Assembly: GCA_031266115.1 (NCBI GenBank)
Contig: JAISBQ010000256.1
Location: 1 to 8,467, forward strand
DNA length: 8,467 bases
Reading direction: 5' to 3'
Source of the DNA: Bifidobacteriaceae bacterium
Lineage (GTDB): Bacteria > Actinomycetota > Actinomycetes > Actinomycetales > WQXJ01
Shown one piece after another: positions 1 to 5,842 of the stretch (its first letter is position 1; each line of letters begins with the position of its first letter). A program made the translations under genes and the position numbers. The notes beneath the pieces are model-generated. The model saw only the letters and a list, made by a program, of their open reading frames with translations. It made no database searches and was not told the origin of the DNA.

Positions 1-690
1 CGCCCCGCCCGCGGCCTGCAAGATCTCCGCCTGGCTCCCGACCGCGGCCGCAACGCCATCGTGCAACACCGCCACAGTCCTAGCGAGACGGGCGGCCTCC
101 TCCATGTACTGCGTGGTCAAAATGATCGTCTTGCCGGAAGCCGCCAAACGGTCCACGGCCGCCCACACCTCACGCCGTCCGCCCGGGTCGAGGCCGGTGG
201 TCGGCTCGTCCAAGAACACCACTTGCGGGTCCCCGATCAGGCTCATCGCGATGTCGAGCCGCCGCTTCATCCCGCCCGAGTACGTCCCGGCGCGCCGGCC
301 CGCGGCCTCGGCCAGCCCGAACCGTTCCACTAGTCCCGCTGCCACCCGCTTCGGTTCGGGGACGTGCCGCAGCCGGGCGATCAGCGTGAGATTCTCCAGG
401 CCGGTCAGTACGGCATCGACCGCGACGTTCTGGCCGGTGACCGTGACCGCTTCACGGACACGGGCAGGCTCGCGGGCAACGTCGAACCCGGCCACGCGGG
501 CCGTCCCGCCATCCGCCTTGAGGAGCGTGGTCAGGATTGACACAGTGGTCGTCTTACCGGCGCCGTTGGCCCCGAGCAGCGCAAACACCTCGCCAGTGGG
601 CACTTCCAAGTCCAGGCCCCGCAGAACCTCCTGGCGGCCAAACGCCTTGCGCAAGGCGGACACCTGGACGGCGGGCGCGTCATCGGCCAT
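1..690 (-). CDS. DrrA-like ABC transporter ATP-binding protein (3' end outside window)
   Basis: This is the nucleotide-binding subunit of an ABC exporter of the daunorubicin-resistance (DrrA) type. It hydrolyses ATP at the inner face of the membrane for a permease that is not in the window. The 230 visible codons carry Walker A GANGAGKT at residues 40-47, a Q-loop around TGQN, the signature YSGGMKRRLDI from residue 137, and Walker B VVFLDEPTTGLD with the acidic pair D161-E162. The switch position reads TTQYMEEA, with Gln where many ABC proteins have His; this is usual for DrrA relatives. The family is normally about 300 residues, so the C-terminal part and the stop lie left of the window. The ATG at 690 follows a good ribosome-binding site (CGGAGG, 6-base spacing) and overlaps the upstream DUF1048 stop by 11 bases, so it should be cotranscribed with it. 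The substrate cannot be told from sequence. Confidence 0.95.
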   Translation of the reverse strand, partial: MADDAPAVQVSALRKAFGRQEVLRGLDLEVPTGEVFALLGANGAGKTTTVSILTTLLKADGGTARVAGFDVAREPARVREAVTVTGQNVAVDAVLTGLENLTLIARLRHVPEPKRVAAGLVERFGLAEAAGRRAGTYSGGMKRRLDIAMSLIGDPQVVFLDEPTTGLDPGGRREVWAAVDRLAASGKTIILTTQYMEEAARLARTVAVLHDGVAAAVGSQAEILQAAGGA

Positions 691-1072
691 CAGGCGCCTC
701 CGGTCCGGCGAGTGCCTTCGCGACCTGCGCGTTGAGCTGCGCACCCTTCTGGCCCAGCCACGTCGCCGAGCGAACCTCGTCCAGGACGGACCAGGCGAAC
801 GCCGCGACATCCGGGCCGGTCACGTCCAGCACGCGGCGGCCAGACGCGGCGCCCTCCTCGAACAGACCGAGGATGCCGTACAGCACCGGCATGATCTGTG
901 AATCGGCGGCGAAGTTCCAGGTGTACTTCTCGATCAGCTTCATCACCGTGCCGTATTCGGGTGGCAGCGCCCTGAGGCGCGCCCTGTACTCGCGCCATTC
1001 GCGCTTCTCGCGCCGCCAGCGCCGCAGCATGGGTTCCTTGCTTGGTTCCTTGCATGGTTCCGGTTCACACAC
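680..1072 (-). CDS. DUF1048 family protein
   Basis: This 130-residue protein resembles the DUF1048 family, small helical proteins of unknown biochemical role that are often encoded beside PadR regulators and ABC transporters. The core from about residue 37 (PPEYGTVMKLIEKYTWNF) through the hydrophobic stretch MPVLYGILGLFEEGAA to the helix DVAAFAWSVLDEV fits the family. The first 30 residues are charged and include a short repeat (CKEP, SKEP) that comes from a 10-base direct repeat, GGTTCCTTGC on the plus strand. The GTG at 1072 is preferred because GGGAGG lies 6-7 bases upstream and it overlaps the PadR stop by 8 bases. An ATG at 1030 is an alternative with AAGGA 4 bases upstream. It is translationally coupled on both sides (PadR before, ABC ATPase after). 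I infer an accessory role in the PadR-controlled operon; no enzymatic motif is visible. Confidence 0.82.
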   Translation of the reverse strand: MCEPEPCKEPSKEPMLRRWRREKREWREYRARLRALPPEYGTVMKLIEKYTWNFAADSQIMPVLYGILGLFEEGAASGRRVLDVTGPDVAAFAWSVLDEVRSATWLGQKGAQLNAQVAKALAGPEAPDGR

Positions 1073-1394
1073 TGTCTTCCTCCCTCAGTTCAGCCAGCCG
1101 CGCCGAGACGTAGTCCCAGCGCTGCCAAAAGCTGTCCGATGCCGTCCGGCCGGCCTCGTTGAGCGTGTACACCTTGCGCGGAGGGCCGGTAGTAGAGGGG
1201 ACCCGCGAGGTGGTGACCAGGCCTTTTGTCTCCAACCGGACCAAGATCGGGTAGACGGTCCCCTCGGAGACGGATTCGAAGCCAGCCCCGTTGAGCGACC
1301 GAACGATCTGGTAGCCGTAGGACTCACCGCGCGCCAGGATGGTCAGCACGCACCCCTCGAGCACGCCTTTCAGCAACTCAGTCAGGTCTTCCAT
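1065..1394 (-). CDS. PadR family transcriptional regulator
   Basis: A 109-residue winged-helix repressor of the PadR family, first gene of the operon that ends in the ABC ATPase. The family hallmarks are visible in order: the N-terminal helix LLKGVLEGCVLTILARG (about residues 7-23), YGYQIVRSL (26-34), then the recognition helix and wing VSEGTVYPILVRLETKGLV, and PPRKVYTLNEAG (from about residue 70). A short C-terminal helix would serve in dimerisation. PadR proteins of this length usually repress an adjacent transporter and release DNA on binding a small hydrophobic ligand. The ATG at 1394 has a purine-rich GGGGGA about 13 bases upstream, somewhat far. Its promoter region holds the paired direct repeats at 1449-1488, so autoregulation is likely. 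The ligand is unknown. Confidence 0.93.
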   Translation of the reverse strand: MEDLTELLKGVLEGCVLTILARGESYGYQIVRSLNGAGFESVSEGTVYPILVRLETKGLVTTSRVPSTTGPPRKVYTLNEAGRTASDSFWQRWDYVSARLAELREEDSV

Positions 1395-1448
1395 GGGCCC
1401 GTCTTGTCCCCCGTGCCACGCCTTGCCGCTCCCGAGGCCCGATACCCC

Positions 1449-1488
1449 GTTACGCTAGGTACTAGTGCATGGTAACGCTAGGTACTAG
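1449..1488. promoter_or_regulatory. Tandem direct repeat, probable PadR operator pair
   Basis: Two copies of GT[T/A]ACGCTAGGTACTAG lie at 1449-1465 and 1472-1488: 17 bases with one mismatch and a period of 23 bases, about two helical turns. Each ends in CTAG-N3-CTAG (1455-1465 and 1478-1488), an 11-base near-palindrome, so each copy could bind one regulator dimer and the two would sit on the same DNA face. The pair lies 55-95 bases upstream of the PadR start, within the 233-base gap between divergent regulators. A weak minus-strand promoter (TTACCA at 1475-1470, 17-base spacer, TAACGG at 1452-1447) would be covered by it. The repeat differs from the ATGT-N8-ACAT site known for classical PadR, so the assignment rests on position and symmetry. 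Confidence 0.6.
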
Positions 1489-1603
1489 CCGTCGCAAGTG
1501 GGATGTGGCGATGTCCGCCTTGCCTGCGTGAGGTGCGGCCAGACGGCATCGGGCTCGGGGTGATCCGAGCGGGATACCGAAAGAGGCTTGGTTGCGACCG
1601 CGA

Positions 1604-1622
1604 TAATATGTGGTACATATTA
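1604..1622. promoter_or_regulatory. Perfect palindrome, probable MarR operator at the MarR promoter/start
   Basis: TAATATGTGGTACATATTA is a perfect inverted repeat: arms TAATATGT (1604-1611) and ACATATTA (1615-1622) around GGT. It is AT-rich in a GC-rich region. Size and placement fit an autoregulatory MarR dimer site. A possible plus promoter overlaps it: TTGCGA at 1592-1597, then TACATA at 1614-1619 with a 16-base spacer. Transcription would then start at about 1626-1628, on the GTG at 1628. The promoter boxes are weak matches; the palindrome is certain. Confidence 0.65.
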
Positions 1623-1627
1623 AGTAT

Positions 1628-2104
1628 GTGGCCTACCCAACTCCGGAGGCCATCCAGGCCATTCGCGCTTGGTACCGGTTGGACCGGGCCTTCGCCGCCG
1701 CCGGGCAGCACCTACGCAAGGCGTGCAGGATGACGGGCGAACAAGTGGCGATCTGCCGGATCGTGGCCGAACGCGACGGCTGGGCCATGGCGGACCTGCG
1801 CGAGCGGCTGACCATGCACCCGGCAACGCTGGGACAAGCGCTCGCCCGCCTGGAGGAGCGGGGCTTGGTCGAGGTCACGCAAGATGGCTCCGATGGCAGG
1901 CGCCGCCGCGTGGCCATTACCCAAGATGGGCGCACCGTGCTGAGCGAGATCCCGCTGATCGGCCCGGTGCGCCTCCGCACTACGGAGGCCCCGCCCAAAG
2001 ACTTGGCAGCGCTGGCGCGGGGGTTCACCTTGGCCATCGAACTATTCGGTCTGCAACCGTGGGCCGACGGCCCCTCCACCATCCAGACAAAGGAGAAGAA
2101 ATGA
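1628..2104 (+). CDS. MarR family transcriptional regulator
   Basis: A winged-helix MarR-type repressor of 158 residues if started at GTG 1628. The recognisable part is the DNA-binding domain: TGEQVAICRIVAERDGWAMADLRE, then the recognition helix region MHPATLGQALARLEERGLVEV, then the wing SDGRRRRVAITQDGRTVL, where the Asp/Arg-rich hairpin followed by a Thr-x-x-Gly strand is typical. An in-frame GTG at 1610 would add six residues, but it lies inside the 19-base palindrome and has no ribosome-binding site. The 1628 start would suit a leaderless message, common in actinomycetes. It is first in a three-gene run; its stop overlaps the next ATG by 4 bases (ATGA). It probably represses its own operon through the palindrome, in response to an unknown oxidant or phenolic compound (inferred from the family). 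Confidence 0.85.
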   Translation: MAYPTPEAIQAIRAWYRLDRAFAAAGQHLRKACRMTGEQVAICRIVAERDGWAMADLRERLTMHPATLGQALARLEERGLVEVTQDGSDGRRRRVAITQDGRTVLSEIPLIGPVRLRTTEAPPKDLAALARGFTLAIELFGLQPWADGPSTIQTKEKK

Positions 2105-2415
2105 AGGTGAGCAACGGCTTTGCACTATTCACTAGGCAGTTCCCCAAGACCGCCGAGGCGCACATGGCATTCGTCCAAACCAAGGCCGCAGAATCCGCGC
2201 TGGACCCAAAGACCAACCACCTGGCGTACATAGCGGTGTTGTCTTCCGCGGGGATGACCGGCGGCCTGGACTTCCACGTGTACCTGGCGAAGCAAGCCGG
2301 TGCCACCGACGCCGAGATCAAGTCCGCCACACTGGTCGGAATGCAGGCCGTTGGCCTGCGAGTCTTGGATGGCTTCGCCGCCGTCTGCGCCGCGCTGGAA
2401 CCCACGGATGAGTAG
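2101..2415 (+). CDS. Carboxymuconolactone decarboxylase (AhpD-like fold) family protein, no CxxC
   Basis: A 104-residue helical protein whose central stretch (about residues 50-85) fits the carboxymuconolactone-decarboxylase / AhpD fold: a helix ending in AVLSSAG, then DFHVYLAKQAGATDAEIKS, where His-Val and the GAT-x-x-EI turn are family marks. In AhpD-like peroxidase partners the site before this His is CxxC. Here the matching positions read M-T-G-G and the protein has no catalytic cysteine pair, so thiol peroxidase chemistry is unlikely. It may be closer to PcaC-type members or to an uncharacterised branch. The ATG at 2101 has an excellent ribosome-binding site, AAGGAGA, and overlaps the MarR stop by 4 bases. 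It is probably the main target of the MarR regulator. The exact reaction is unknown. Confidence 0.85.
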   Translation: MKVSNGFALFTRQFPKTAEAHMAFVQTKAAESALDPKTNHLAYIAVLSSAGMTGGLDFHVYLAKQAGATDAEIKSATLVGMQAVGLRVLDGFAAVCAALEPTDE

Positions 2416-2671
2416 CCTCACCGACCTTCCCGAGATCGGCCCAGTCACCGCGAAACAGCTGGGCGCTGTCGGCATCGGCGACGCCGAAACGCTCCGCGAA
2501 CTCGGCGCCCGCGAAGCGTTCTCCCGGATACGGGGAGAACTCGATCCCGGCGCGTGCCTCCAACTCCTGACCGGATTGGAATGCGCGGTGCGCGGCATCA
2601 CCGCCGCGGCGCTCGCGCCCGATGAACGAGCCGAGTTGCGCTCCTGGTTCCGTGCGCTGCCGGTTCCGTGA
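2408..2671 (+). CDS. Stand-alone TfoX C-terminal domain protein
   Basis: An 87-residue protein matching the TfoX C-terminal domain (TfoX_C): LPEIGPVTAKQLGAVGIGDAETLRELGAREAF at the N-terminus is the helix-hairpin-helix-like segment, followed by a helix with LQLLTGLECAVRGI and the closing DERAELRSWF. In gamma-proteobacterial TfoX/Sxy this domain follows an N-terminal domain and affects competence; single-domain copies occur in many bacteria with no known function. The ATG at 2408 overlaps the CMD gene stop by 8 bases and has no strong ribosome-binding site, so translational coupling is likely. It is the last gene of the MarR operon, with a terminator-like hairpin 34 bases after its stop. A competence role should not be assumed. 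Confidence 0.82.
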   Translation: MSSLTDLPEIGPVTAKQLGAVGIGDAETLRELGAREAFSRIRGELDPGACLQLLTGLECAVRGITAAALAPDERAELRSWFRALPVP

Positions 2672-2704
2672 TGGCAACCTGGTCGGTGTCACCAGCACCC
2701 CGCA

Positions 2705-2732
2705 ACCTCGCGCCGTATCACGGCGCTGAGGT
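2705..2732 (+). terminator. Strong hairpin, probable terminator of the MarR operon
   Basis: The left arm ACCTCGCGCCGT (2705-2716), loop ATC (2717-2719) and right arm ACGGCGCTGAGGT (2720-2732) form a 12-base-pair stem with one bulged T. It lies 34 bases after the TfoX-domain stop. The tail (CTTGTAGTG) is only modestly T-rich, so this is a GC-rich hairpin more than a textbook intrinsic terminator. Confidence 0.6.
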
Positions 2733-3055
2733 CTTGTAGTGTGGGCCGGGTTTACGGGCGGCTACTGGATAAGACTGCCCAGCCAACCGAGGTGAACGTG
2801 GCGGCCTGGCCTGGACCGGCGTCCGAAGCACCGCTACAGCAAGCGTCTTCACTCACAGATCGACCACGGGTCGCGGCGGCATCCAGGTACCCTCAGGGAA
2901 AGCGTTCTGCGGCAGCGACCAGCGGTTTCGCGGTCGCCAGCGCCATGTCACACCACCCATGCCCACCACTGCGAGCAGGCTGTGGCCGCACCATGGGTAT
3001 GCCCACGCCAGGGGCGATTGTGACGTACCTTCACCACTAGACAGAATCCTGAGGC
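2733..3055. other. Gap without a convincing gene; possible promoter at the right end
   Basis: I see no recognisable gene here. An open frame at 2741-3040 has no family resemblance and no ribosome-binding site. At the right end a possible promoter precedes the next gene: TTGTGA at 3018-3023, an 18-base spacer, and CAGAAT at 3042-3047, which would start transcription at about 3055, at the GTG start codon. Together with the hairpin region this is a 384-base stretch with only regulatory signals. Confidence 0.4.
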
Positions 3056-3571
3056 GTGGCTGGGACGCTTTTCGACGGTGTTGTGGAGACCGACTACGGC
3101 CAGTTCGACCTCTTGTGGTGCGACGCGATGGGATTCGACGGCGACTTCGACAGATTCTTCGCCGAACAAGTCAACAGTCTGGTCGGAGCAGGCGACCCTG
3201 ACGGGGTGTACGTTCACTTCGGCCGCCGTTCTGGCGGTTCGTACGTCCGCATCGAACCGCGCGGCGGGGAACCGCCGCTGGAAGACGAATGGGAAGACAT
3301 CGTCGAGGTACCGATCTCAGTTCCGGCTGGGGCCGAACTCCGGTGGGAGAGTCGGGCGGGTGACACTTCCGGGCCACTCGGGCCACTCCCGGTCGGGACA
3401 TGCCGCGTCAGAGTGTGCGCGAGAGGCCGCGACAATAGGCACGATGGCGAGTTCGCGGACGTGACCGTCGACTTCTACCTGATCCAGATGTGGGCCGCGC
3501 CAGATGCGATCATCCGCGTTGGCAGCGCCGACGCCGAGTATTGGCACAAAGAGATCGGCGGGCGCCGGTAA
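3056..3571 (+). CDS. Conserved-looking hypothetical protein
   Basis: A 171-residue acidic, soluble-looking protein with no signal peptide or membrane segment. I recognise the pattern as a hypothetical type seen in actinobacterial genomes but cannot name a family or function. It starts with a beta-rich segment (TLFDGVVETDYGQFDLLWCD) and contains repeated strand-turn patterns. The most conserved-looking part is near the C-terminus: CRVRVCARGRDN, then VDFYLIQMWAAPDAIIRVGS and YWHK. GTG 3056 is chosen because the frame cannot be extended upstream to a better start and the N-terminal residues look like part of the fold. GAGG lies only one base upstream, too close to act as a ribosome-binding site, so a leaderless start from the promoter at 3018-3047 is possible. 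It is a single-gene unit that converges on a minus-strand remnant. An immunity-protein-like role is only a guess. Confidence 0.7.
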   Translation: MAGTLFDGVVETDYGQFDLLWCDAMGFDGDFDRFFAEQVNSLVGAGDPDGVYVHFGRRSGGSYVRIEPRGGEPPLEDEWEDIVEVPISVPAGAELRWESRAGDTSGPLGPLPVGTCRVRVCARGRDNRHDGEFADVTVDFYLIQMWAAPDAIIRVGSADAEYWHKEIGGRR

Positions 3572-3617
3572 GCCCGGATAGCCGACTGGTGGCGCGCCCC
3601 AGCACCGCCACGGCGCA

Positions 3618-3984
3618 TCACCCCGCGCAGGTCTTCGGGTGGCCCTGCCGAGTCACGCGCTCGCCTTTCACGCACATCAGGACCCCCGCGATCATGGCGG
3701 CCGGCGGCCGGCAGGCAGGGTCGGCATCGGACATCACCGATGCAATCTCTGGGCGCCCGGGTGACTGCCCAGCCACAACGTCGCTCACAGTCTCGGGTTG
3801 GGAAGCCATGATGAGGAGGGCAACGTCCCCGGAGTCTTCGGGCGCCGCCAGTCGGGGTATTCGGTCGCCCAGCAACCGCGACATCCCCAACGTGGTACCG
3901 CGACCCGGCCTGGGTGACCTTGGCGATGTTCCGGTCCTCGTCATCGACCCAGTTCAGGTCCGCATCAATGTCAATCTGCAGCAC
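3618..3984 (-). pseudogene. Probable frameshifted small hypothetical gene
   Basis: The start is convincing: GTG at 3984 with AGAGGGG 6-7 bases upstream, followed by LQIDIDADLNWVDDEDRN, a pattern I recall at the N-terminus of small actinobacterial hypothetical proteins (D-L-N, D-D-E, R-N). After about 30 codons the frame loses sensible composition (Arg/Pro/Cys-rich) and, if followed, would run to 3475 inside the convergent gene. From about 3920-3884 the neighbouring frame takes over with natural composition (RIPRLAAPEDSGDVALLIMA, then MIAGVLMCVKGERV) and stops at 3618. This suggests a one-base frameshift at about 3885-3930, giving an original product near 120 residues. Alternatives are two short genes, the second from ATG 3884 (88 residues), or chance openness. 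No function is assigned. Confidence 0.35.
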
Positions 3985-4060
3985 GTGGCGCCCCTCTCAG
4001 AACAGGTCCTCGGCGTCGTGACGATTCTCCACGACGGTCTAGGCCGCGTTATCCAACGGG

Positions 4061-4360
4061 TCAGATGCTTGGCAGACCGGCGCCGATGAACGGTTCAGTC
4101 GCACCGGGCACGGTGGCAAGCCACCTACGCAATAGCGCCTCGATCAGTTTGCTCTGGTTCGCGTCGAGCCGGTCAGCCTGTTCCTCCGGCGATGCCACCA
4201 CAGTGTCCGGCAACTTCACACTGGTCCACTGCGGGGGGTCCTCGCCCCGACCGACAGTGGAGTGAATGACGTACTTATCGAACTCGTCTTGGTCGTCCTC
4301 GAACAACCGGTTCGGTTCCTCGGCACTAATCGACGGCAAGGAACTGCGTCTGCGCACCAT
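4061..4360 (-). CDS. Second copy of the BrnA-like antitoxin, no adjacent toxin
   Basis: A 99-residue protein that aligns end to end without gaps with the antitoxin at 4453-4752; by hand count 67 of 99 residues are identical. Shared blocks are MVR-RSSLP, DPPQW-SVKLPDTVV and WLA-VPGATEPFIG. The central SVKLPDTVV followed by two helices (EEQADRLDANQSKLIEALLRRWL) looks like a ribbon-helix-helix DNA-binding fold. The first helix carries a proline (SAEEPNRLF) where the sibling has phenylalanine. ATG 4360 is chosen because it matches the sibling's start; the open frame extends to 4456, but the extra residues match nothing. The ribosome-binding site is weak, unlike the sibling's. It lies 92 bases behind the sibling's stop. 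It could be a spare antitoxin, an anti-addiction copy, or a decaying duplicate. Confidence 0.72.
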   Translation of the reverse strand: MVRRRSSLPSISAEEPNRLFEDDQDEFDKYVIHSTVGRGEDPPQWTSVKLPDTVVASPEEQADRLDANQSKLIEALLRRWLATVPGATEPFIGAGLPSI

Positions 4361-4452
4361 CCACATCCAGCCGAATCCTCGGGCTCCTTCCTTCACTCCG
4401 GCATCCGGACACCTCATACCTGTGCCCGTTGCCGCCACATGGAAGCAACTCA

Positions 4453-4752
4453 TCACACGCTGGGGAGGTCAGTCCCGATGAACGGTTCGGTCGCGCCGGG
4501 TACGGAGGCGAGCCACTGGCGCACCAGCGCCTCAACCAGCTTGCTCCGGTTCGTGTCAAGTCGATCCACCTGCTCGTCCAACGACACAACCACCGTATCC
4601 GGCAACTTCACACTGACCCACTGCGGCGGATCTGCGGCTCGGTACCCACTCGACCAATCGACGTACTCATCGAACGCGTCGGGATCTTCGTCGAACAGCC
4701 GGTCGAACTCTTCGGCGGTGAGTTCCGGCAGACTACTGCGCTTGCGCACCAT
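4453..4752 (-). CDS. BrnA-like antitoxin of a type II toxin-antitoxin pair
   Basis: A 99-residue antitoxin for the BrnT-type toxin just upstream. The N-terminal half is strongly acidic (AEEFDRLFDEDPDAFDEYVDW), typical of a flexible toxin-binding segment. The middle reads WVSVKLPDTVVVSLDEQVDRL followed by SKLVEALVRQWL, fitting a ribbon-helix-helix fold that would bind the operon promoter. In classical BrnA the order is also an N-terminal segment with a later ribbon-helix-helix; this sequence is divergent, so the name rests partly on its partner. ATG 4752 is chosen for its excellent ribosome-binding site (GGGAGGT, 8-base spacing) and because it overlaps the toxin's end by 20 bases, the usual toxin-first arrangement of brnTA. 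The strong site should favour excess antitoxin. Confidence 0.8.
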   Translation of the reverse strand: MVRKRSSLPELTAEEFDRLFDEDPDAFDEYVDWSSGYRAADPPQWVSVKLPDTVVVSLDEQVDRLDTNRSKLVEALVRQWLASVPGATEPFIGTDLPSV

Positions 4753-4999
4753 ACCGGCGCACCTCCCTTCTTGTAGCCCGTCTGACAGAGATGATCCTGA
4801 TCGTGGCACCCCGAGGTGCCCACACCGCGAACCACAGTCTGCCACCCATCATCGCGGTCAACGCCCATCGCGGCTCTGCCTTGTACTCCAACCGCCGAAG
4901 CGCGCCGTCCGGGTCATCCCACAGTGCCTTCGCTTGTTCAAAGTCGATGCCGTGCTTCGCCTTGTTCGATGCGCTCTTGTCCGGGTCCCACTCGAACAC
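4733..4999 (-). CDS. brnT: BrnT family ribonuclease toxin
   Basis: An 88-residue protein of the BrnT family, RelE-fold toxins that cleave RNA and stop translation until bound by their antitoxin. Family marks: FEWDPDKSASNKAKHGIDFEQA at the very start (residues 2-23), a central DDP (W-D-D-P-D), strands with MGGRLWFAVWAPRG, and the C-terminal IRIISVRRATRREVRRYG, which includes the basic and acidic residues of the active surface. GTG 4999 is chosen because BrnT proteins begin within a few residues of F-E-W-D. The frame stays open to an ATG at 5086, but that would overlap the DUF4417 gene by 50 bases and add 29 residues unlike the family. It overlaps its antitoxin by 20 bases and lies 37 bases behind DUF4417, so it may be read from the upstream promoter. 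Confidence 0.87.
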   Translation of the reverse strand: MFEWDPDKSASNKAKHGIDFEQAKALWDDPDGALRRLEYKAEPRWALTAMMGGRLWFAVWAPRGATIRIISVRRATRREVRRYGAQAQ

Positions 5000-5036
5000 T
5001 GGCCCAGGGTGGAACCCGCCCGCCGAACTCTCAGAC

Positions 5037-5696
5037 CTACCGCCCACCGGTTCCACCCGGCAGACGAACAGCCACCTTCGCGTCACGCACGTACGGGACC
5101 TCCACCACCGGCACCATCCCAGCCATCCCTTCGAATGGTGTCCCGTAACACACCACCGCTTCGGGGTGAACCAAACGGATCATCTCGCGATACCCCCGCA
5201 TGAACCCCGCCGGCAGGTCACGGACCCCCACCGTCGAGACCGCGACCACCGACCCCTCCTCCAGGCCATCGAAACAGAAGTCAAAGCTCGCTCCATCGGA
5301 CCACGACACCGTCGGGATCACTGTCAACCCCTCACGCTGCCACAACGCCCCACACCACCGATTCCGATACGTATTCACAATCTGCTCCACCACCGGCCGA
5401 TCCGTGAACAACGAAAAGTCCGGACTCAACACCTGCTTATAGGCCCGCAACCGGTCCACCTGTGCCTCAGGCCGGTTCCACACCTGATCAAACCGCTCAT
5501 CATCCTCAAAAAAGTGAACAGTCAACGCACCCGCCGCGGCATCGTCATCGTCGATCGACGTGAACCTCACCAACGCCAACGCCTCCAGATCCACCTGCTG
5601 TGCCGAGATCAACGGCATGTCATACCGGCCCTCCACCGGCAAACCCTGCCCGAAATACCACTCCAACGACCGCGACCGCACCTCACCCACATCCAT
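5037..5696 (-). CDS. DUF4417 domain-containing protein
   Basis: A 219-residue protein matching DUF4417, a family of unknown function found in bacteria and on phages and plasmids. Recognisable blocks in order: YDMPLI (about residue 25), HFFEDDERFDQVWNRPE (61-77), YKQVLSPDFSLFTDRP (85-100), NTYRNRWCGALWQ (108-120), VIPTVSWSDGASFDFCFDGL (126-145), GSVVAVSTVGVRD, and CYGTPFEGM near the end. These blocks make the family call firm although no activity is known. The ATG at 5696 gives the usual length; it has no clear ribosome-binding site, but TACGGT lies 7 bases upstream as a possible -10 box for a leaderless start. It is the first gene of a minus-strand run that continues into brnT and the two antitoxins. 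Confidence 0.9.
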   Translation of the reverse strand: MDVGEVRSRSLEWYFGQGLPVEGRYDMPLISAQQVDLEALALVRFTSIDDDDAAAGALTVHFFEDDERFDQVWNRPEAQVDRLRAYKQVLSPDFSLFTDRPVVEQIVNTYRNRWCGALWQREGLTVIPTVSWSDGASFDFCFDGLEEGSVVAVSTVGVRDLPAGFMRGYREMIRLVHPEAVVCYGTPFEGMAGMVPVVEVPYVRDAKVAVRLPGGTGGR

Positions 5697-5842
5697 GCAC
5701 GCACCGTAGCCGACGTCAAAGCGATGGAGGACTCACGACATCGCGGCCACCGGCCGTGTCGCCGCACTCGCGGCCTGGCGCTCCCGAAGCCTGCTTGAGC
5801 CACGAAACCGCCTTGGCACTCAGAAACTGGAAGACTAAGACC
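5697..5842. promoter_or_regulatory. Divergent promoter region between DUF4417 and the TOTE module
   Basis: This 146-base gap separates the minus-strand DUF4417 run from the plus-strand primase module. A plus-strand promoter candidate is TTGGCA (5813-5818), a 17-base spacer and TAAGAC (5836-5841). Its start point would fall near 5848, just inside the 40-codon ORF, so it would favour transcription of the primase gene over that ORF. No strong inverted repeat is visible. Confidence 0.35.

Noticed and set aside
104..1475. Long plus-strand open frames opposite the ABC, DUF1048 and PadR genes
   Set aside because: They are antisense to firmly recognised minus-strand genes, have Arg/Ser/Pro-rich products with no family resemblance, and arise from high GC.
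2741..3040. 99-codon plus-strand open frame in the gap
   Set aside because: No ribosome-binding site, no recognisable motif and composition unlike the neighbours.
3490..4089. 199-codon plus-strand open frame
   Set aside because: It overlaps the end of the 3056 gene and is antisense to a better-initiated minus-strand start at 3984; its product looks random.
4753..5086. Longer BrnT start at ATG 5086
   Set aside because: The extra 29 residues do not fit the family and would overlap the DUF4417 gene by 50 bases; GTG 4999 lies directly before the conserved FEWD start.
4791..5798. 335-codon plus-strand open frame
   Set aside because: It lies opposite DUF4417 and brnT; its His/Pro/Arg-rich product is a typical mirror of GC-rich coding DNA.
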